Shown piece after piece: positions 5,381-7,503 of a DNA stretch of 7,503 nt (the stretch's first letter is position 1; each line of letters begins with the position of its first letter). The notes below the pieces were generated by a model, which was not told where the DNA came from, ran no database searches, and saw only the letters and a list, made by a program, of their open reading frames with translations. The stretch spans positions 4,552 to 12,054 of the forward strand of contig QHZC01000160.1 of NCBI GenBank assembly GCA_003224515.1, given 5' to 3'. A program made the position numbers and the translations under genes. This DNA is from Acidobacteriota bacterium (GTDB lineage: Bacteria > Acidobacteriota > Terriglobia > Acidiferrales > UBA7541).

Positions 5381-7411
5381 ATGAGGCTGCCAGAGCGCCC
5401 CGCCTCACCATTATTTCAAAGGACCCCTGCGATTTCTGCGACGCCAAGGTCATTCCTTGCCGCCATCCTATCTTTTGCCTGCGTCTTGTCGTTGACTGTC
5501 GAGTTGCCGGCCGCCGCGATTTCCCCAGCGGTGAAGGACAAGAAACCGAAATCGGATCCTTCGATCAAAGGGTTGCCGATTACGGACCTCAGCCCCGACG
5601 AAGCCATTCTTCATGCACTGAACCGTCTCGCCTACGGCCCTCGTCCGGGCGAAGTTGAGCGCGTCCGGCAGATGGGCCTAGCCAAGTGGATCGAGCAGCA
5701 ACTCAATCCCAATTCCATCGATGACAAGGCGATGGAAGCGCGCCTCCAGGACTATCCCACGCTTTGGATGTCCACCGCGAAATTGATTCATGAATATCCG
5801 CAACCCAAGCAAACGGAGAAGCAAGCCGAGAAACAGGTTCAGGTGCGAGCGCAGCAGGAACAACGCCACTCCGACGCAGCTGCCGCAGCTGTCGACAAAG
5901 ATATGCAGACCGTGCCAGAGAGGCCGGCAAATTCAGATATTCCTGCGGCCACTTCAGTTTTTGCGCCGCCAGCTTCGCCTGACAATCCCGACGCGCCCGC
6001 ACCGATGAGACAGCAAGCGCATGGGAACGCAGCGACAAATGGTGCGGGAAGGCGCGACGTTCTGGGCGGCCATGACCCGAACAACGTTCCGCGCGCGATT
6101 GCGGACTACAGCAAGAGGCCCCTGCGTATCGTGGCTGAACTTAGCATGGCCAAGGTGACGCGCGCGATTTACAGCCAGCGGCAACTCCAGCAGGTGATGA
6201 ACGATTTCTGGTTCAACCACTTCAACGTTTTTGCGGGCAAAGGCGAAGACCGCTACTACCTCACTTCGTATGAGCGCGACGTGATTCAACCGCATGCCTT
6301 AGGAAGGTTTAAGGATTTGGTGACCGCTACTGCGAAAAGCCCGGCGATGCTTTTTTATCTGGATAATTTTCTGAGCGCAGATCCTCTAGCCGCGCAGCGG
6401 CAGGCGGCCGAGCGGACCATGCGCCAGCAGAGGCGTCGCGGAGGATTTGGCTGGCCCCCGCGTCCGACAGCGAATCCGCAGCAAACGGCAAAGAAAAACG
6501 AGCGAGGGCTCAATGAAAATTACGGTCGAGAACTGATGGAGTTACACACGCTCGGCGTTGAGGGCGGCTATACGCAGAAAGATGTCACCGAAGTGGCGCG
6601 TTGCTTTACGGGCTGGACGATAGATAAGCCGCGGCAGTACGCAGATTTCAAATTCGACGATAGGCTGCACGACCCCCACCCGAAATACGTGCTAGGGAAA
6701 AAGATTCATGCAGGCGGGATGAAGGATGGCGAGCAGGTGATCGACCTGCTTGTGCACCACCCGAGCACGGCCAAGTTCCTTTCCACGAAATTGGCGCGCC
6801 GTTTTGTTTCGGACAATCCGCCGTCGGCGCTGGTCAGCCGCATGGCCGAGACGTTTCAATCGAGTGACGGCGACATTCGCGCCGTGCTGAAGACCATGAT
6901 CTGGTCGCCGGAATTCTGGTCGCGGGAATCCTACCGCGCCAAAATCAAAACACCATTTGAACTGGTGGTTTCCGCGGTGCGCGCCCTGGGCACGGATGTG
7001 GACACGCCCATGCCGCTGGTGCAGTGGGTGGGGCGAATCGGCGAGCCGCTGTATCAATGCCAGCCGCCGACCGGGTATGCGGACAAAGCCGAAGCGTGGG
7101 TAAACACCGGCGCGTTGTTGAGCCGGCTGAACTATTCCCTGGCTCTTGCGGGAAACAAATTGCGGGGAGCGCGGACCGATGTGACTTCGCTGCTAGGCAT
7201 GGATTCCTCGGTAGACCCGAAGACTGCGCTCGACCGCGCGGTGATAGTATTCCTCGGCGGGCAGGCGGGGCCGACTACGGTTGAAACGCTGGAGAAGCAA
7301 CTCGATAACCCGCAAGTCTTGCAGGCGAAGCTCGATGATCCGCCGAAGCAGGTCGATCTGGGCGTCGTCGCAGGGTTGGTGCTGGGCGCCCCGGAATTTC
7401 AAAGGCGCTAG
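5381..7411 (+). CDS. Exported DUF1800 family protein
   Basis: This 676-residue protein is of a family with unknown biochemical role. The ATG at 5381 has AGGAG (5370-5374) six bases upstream and gives a signal peptide (PRSFLAAILSFACVLSLTV, residues 22-40, cut near AAA 44-46). An in-frame TTG at 5201 would add 60 basic residues of no recognisable kind and is rejected. DUF1800 hallmarks in order are LSPDEAILHALNRLAYGPRP (70-89), DFWFNHFNVF (275-284), MLFYLDNF (323-330), NENYGRELMELHTLGV (378-393), YTQKDVTEVARCFTGW (397-412), HDPHPKYVLG (430-439), PPTGYADKAEAWVNTGALLSR (562-582) and the closing LGAPEFQRR. The C-terminus is therefore complete. Two insertions stand out: a Gln/Ala/Pro-rich linker at about 141-236 and an Arg/Gln-rich segment at about 331-377. 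DUF1800 genes often precede a DUF1501 gene in Acidobacteriota and Planctomycetota; any such partner lies beyond the right edge. Confidence 0.92.
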   Translation: MRLPERPASPLFQRTPAISATPRSFLAAILSFACVLSLTVELPAAAISPAVKDKKPKSDPSIKGLPITDLSPDEAILHALNRLAYGPRPGEVERVRQMGLAKWIEQQLNPNSIDDKAMEARLQDYPTLWMSTAKLIHEYPQPKQTEKQAEKQVQVRAQQEQRHSDAAAAAVDKDMQTVPERPANSDIPAATSVFAPPASPDNPDAPAPMRQQAHGNAATNGAGRRDVLGGHDPNNVPRAIADYSKRPLRIVAELSMAKVTRAIYSQRQLQQVMNDFWFNHFNVFAGKGEDRYYLTSYERDVIQPHALGRFKDLVTATAKSPAMLFYLDNFLSADPLAAQRQAAERTMRQQRRRGGFGWPPRPTANPQQTAKKNERGLNENYGRELMELHTLGVEGGYTQKDVTEVARCFTGWTIDKPRQYADFKFDDRLHDPHPKYVLGKKIHAGGMKDGEQVIDLLVHHPSTAKFLSTKLARRFVSDNPPSALVSRMAETFQSSDGDIRAVLKTMIWSPEFWSRESYRAKIKTPFELVVSAVRALGTDVDTPMPLVQWVGRIGEPLYQCQPPTGYADKAEAWVNTGALLSRLNYSLALAGNKLRGARTDVTSLLGMDSSVDPKTALDRAVIVFLGGQAGPTTVETLEKQLDNPQVLQAKLDDPPKQVDLGVVAGLVLGAPEFQRR

Positions 7412-7503
7412 CCTCAGTTTACGAATTACAGTAAGGGAACTAGGTGGAAGCCGCGTCAGGAGCGGGTTTGCGAGGCTTGGGCTTGTATAGCCTAACTCAG
7501 GGG

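Noticed and set aside
7480..7492. Terminator hairpin (GGCT/AGCC) after the DUF1800 gene
   Set aside because: A four-base stem without a T-run is expected by chance; the 92 bases after the gene show nothing else.

Overview
The window looks like chromosomal DNA of a member of the Acidobacteriota, probably a soil or uncultured lineage. The main evidence is two adjacent genes for secreted proteins of the 'VWFA-related Acidobacterial domain' type (TIGR03436), a family greatly expanded in that phylum. A DUF1800 protein follows them, and the DNA is GC-rich throughout. All supported genes lie on the + strand. I see no tRNA, rRNA, insertion sequence, CRISPR array or phage gene.

Layout. (1) Positions 3-548 hold the C-terminal part of a YihY/BrkB-type membrane protein whose 5' end lies outside the window. 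A 77-codon gene for a small soluble protein (541-774, DUF6504-like) overlaps its end by 8 bases. (2) Positions 775-893 form a short control region. It has a near-consensus sigma-70 promoter (TTGACA, 18 bases, TATAGT), a 13-base palindrome inside the promoter, and a 48-base imperfect stem-loop in the inferred leader. (3) Positions 894-2694 encode one TIGR03436 protein that is split into two reading frames at about 1605-1612. The break is best read as a frame-disrupting deletion, or as an assembly error. (4) Positions 2721-5162 encode an intact 813-residue paralogue. Its VWA domain is interrupted by an 86-residue tract that is 77% glycine and partly built of perfect 45-bp tandem repeats. (5) Positions 5163-5380 are a spacer with no convincing promoter or terminator. 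(6) Positions 5381-7411 encode a full-length, exported DUF1800 protein with two low-complexity insertions. The last 92 bases contain nothing I can identify.

How the parts may work together. The promoter at 775-804 probably drives the two VWA-like genes as one unit, since they are separated by only 26 bases. Both proteins have signal peptides, so they should act outside the cytoplasm, most likely in binding or scaffolding. DUF1800 proteins are also exported and of unknown biochemical function; they are often paired with a DUF1501 gene, which would lie beyond the right edge if present. A functional link between the VWA pair and DUF1800 is inference from adjacency only.

Most worth checking are the frame break in the first VWA gene, the glycine-rich insertion with its exact repeats, the paired Cys/Cys versus Phe/Phe substitution between the paralogues, and the palindrome and leader stem-loop upstream of 894. 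I found no clear evidence of a wholly new system.
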